Below are positions 63,201 to 64,000 of a stretch of DNA of 64,000 nucleotides, in pieces. The DNA comes from Stercorarius parasiticus (lineage: Eukaryota; Chordata; Aves; Charadriiformes; Stercorariidae): assembly GCA_013396915.1 (NCBI GenBank), contig VWZL01004592.1, forward strand, positions 409,648-473,647. The letters run 5' to 3'. The translations under genes were made by a program, and so were the position numbers. The notes beneath the pieces are model-generated. The model was not told where the DNA came from and did no database searches. It worked only from the letters and a program-made list of their open reading frames with translations. Each line of letters begins with the position of its first letter. The stretch's first letter is position 1.

Positions 63201-63219
63201 TAAATAAATAAATAAATAA
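63201..63219. repeat. (TAAA)n microsatellite
   Basis: Nearly five TAAA units in tandem. Confidence 0.9.
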
Positions 63220-64000
63220 CCAAACCATGGGTGTGATCCCAAACCTATTGAAGCTAGTAATTTCAGATGACATCCATCATCCAGCCTACAAGGAGATGCC
63301 AAACTAACTTTAAGCTATCGGGCTTTCCAAAACTATCACCTCCACAAAGACCGTATTTATAAAATGTTGTTGTGTTGACTGACAACCATTGTGATAATTC
63401 CTGGTTAGTGACCATTAAAATAAAATCCTTGTTCCAGCAGCATGCTTGGCTGCAGCATGAGTTCAGTGAAACTGTTGCCTGCTGCATTCCAATTGAGTAC
63501 AGGATCTTAAAACATAGAGTGAAAAGCCCCGTTTGTCACAAAGTCAACATCCCAGCAAGGACAGATCCCGTACCACACCACACACCTTGTTTGTGATCGC
63601 ATGTTTGAATTGCTTCCTTATCAGTTATACAGCAGCTATCTAGGAAACATGTTCAGGGAGTATCCTAGTATTTGCAAGCACAACATCCTGATATGCCAGT
63701 CTTTTTTAACCAAGATGTTAGGCAAACATCTTAGCTGTTGAGAAACAGAGGTCCCTGGGACTACCCTACCCTGCTGGCAAGTCTGGAAGCCTTCCTGCTG
63801 TGTGGCATGGTGCATGGACAAGTCCCAGATATATGGGAACCAGGGCTGCTTGTTCTGGAGGTGCACTCCTCATCGATGCAATAGGCAGAAGGCTTTTGGT
63901 GCCTGGGCGCTCGGATAGCAGATCAAGATAGCCAGAGACTAGGGCTAATGACAAAGCTCTGTCTGGATGGAGAGATAAAGGAAAGAAATAAAAAGCAAGA

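Larger units (their letters stand above)
53431..64000. other. Right flank beyond the LRRC56 promoter, no gene recognised
   Basis: Beyond the broken CR1 copy this region holds another CR1 3' end (53843-54033), an old LINE-like stretch (about 56465-57030), a 16-base T run (57042-57057), an ERVL-type solo LTR (58109-58780) and two AAAT microsatellites (59781-59799 and 63201-63219). I looked for the N-terminal coding exon of HRAS, the mammalian neighbour, and did not find it. None of the short open frames is recognised. Confidence 0.6.

Noticed and set aside
1..64000. Search by eye for tRNA, rRNA, CRISPR arrays, operons or other prokaryotic systems
   Set aside because: None seen; exon-intron structure and CR1 elements show the DNA is avian nuclear sequence.

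Overview
The window is vertebrate nuclear DNA, almost certainly from a bird. It is AT-rich, nearly free of long open frames, has one sharp CpG island, and carries several CR1 LINE copies with the typical avian 3' end, plus one avian ERVL-type LTR. No bacterial, plasmid, phage or CRISPR features were seen. The bird order cannot be fixed by eye.

The window is dominated by one protein-coding gene on the minus strand, which I identify as LRRC56 (leucine-rich repeat containing 56; the Chlamydomonas counterpart is ODA8), a ciliary factor needed for outer dynein arm assembly. I assembled five coding exons by hand: 40337-40492 (start ATG at 40492), 30275-30362, 24000-24060, 4497-4593 and 3893-4090. 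All four junctions between them have AG/GT borders and agree in codon phase. The exons add up to exactly 600 nt (200 codons), covering the conserved N-terminus and the whole leucine-rich repeat block. The C-terminal exons were not found in 1-3892 and presumably lie beyond the left edge. A probable untranslated first exon ends at a consensus donor at 52764, inside the CpG island (about 52620-53000). That island contains duplicated GC boxes and a 13-bp sequence matching the RFX-factor X-box, the usual promoter element of ciliary genes.

Layout from left to right: 1-3892, downstream part of the gene with no exon recognised; 3893-4593, two LRR exons separated by a 406-bp intron; 4594-23999, a 19.4-kb intron with two CR1 copies, a perfect hairpin and small tandem repeats; 24000-24060, a 61-bp exon; 24061-30274, intron; 30275-30362, exon with the most conserved block ([11 protein letters not shown]); 30363-40336, intron with two CR1 fragments and a GAGGT microsatellite; 40337-40501, first coding exon; 40502-52763, intron with an ancient CR1/L3-like relic; 52764 to about 53000, first exon and promoter; 53001-64000, flanking DNA with two CR1 copies (one broken at the window's only N), an ERVL-type solo LTR and an ancient LINE-like stretch, but no recognised gene.

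I found no convincing previously undescribed system. The observations most worth checking are the hand-built LRRC56 model and its X-box promoter, the N at 53150 where about 215 nt of a CR1 element are missing, and the solo LTR with a candidate 6-bp target-site duplication.
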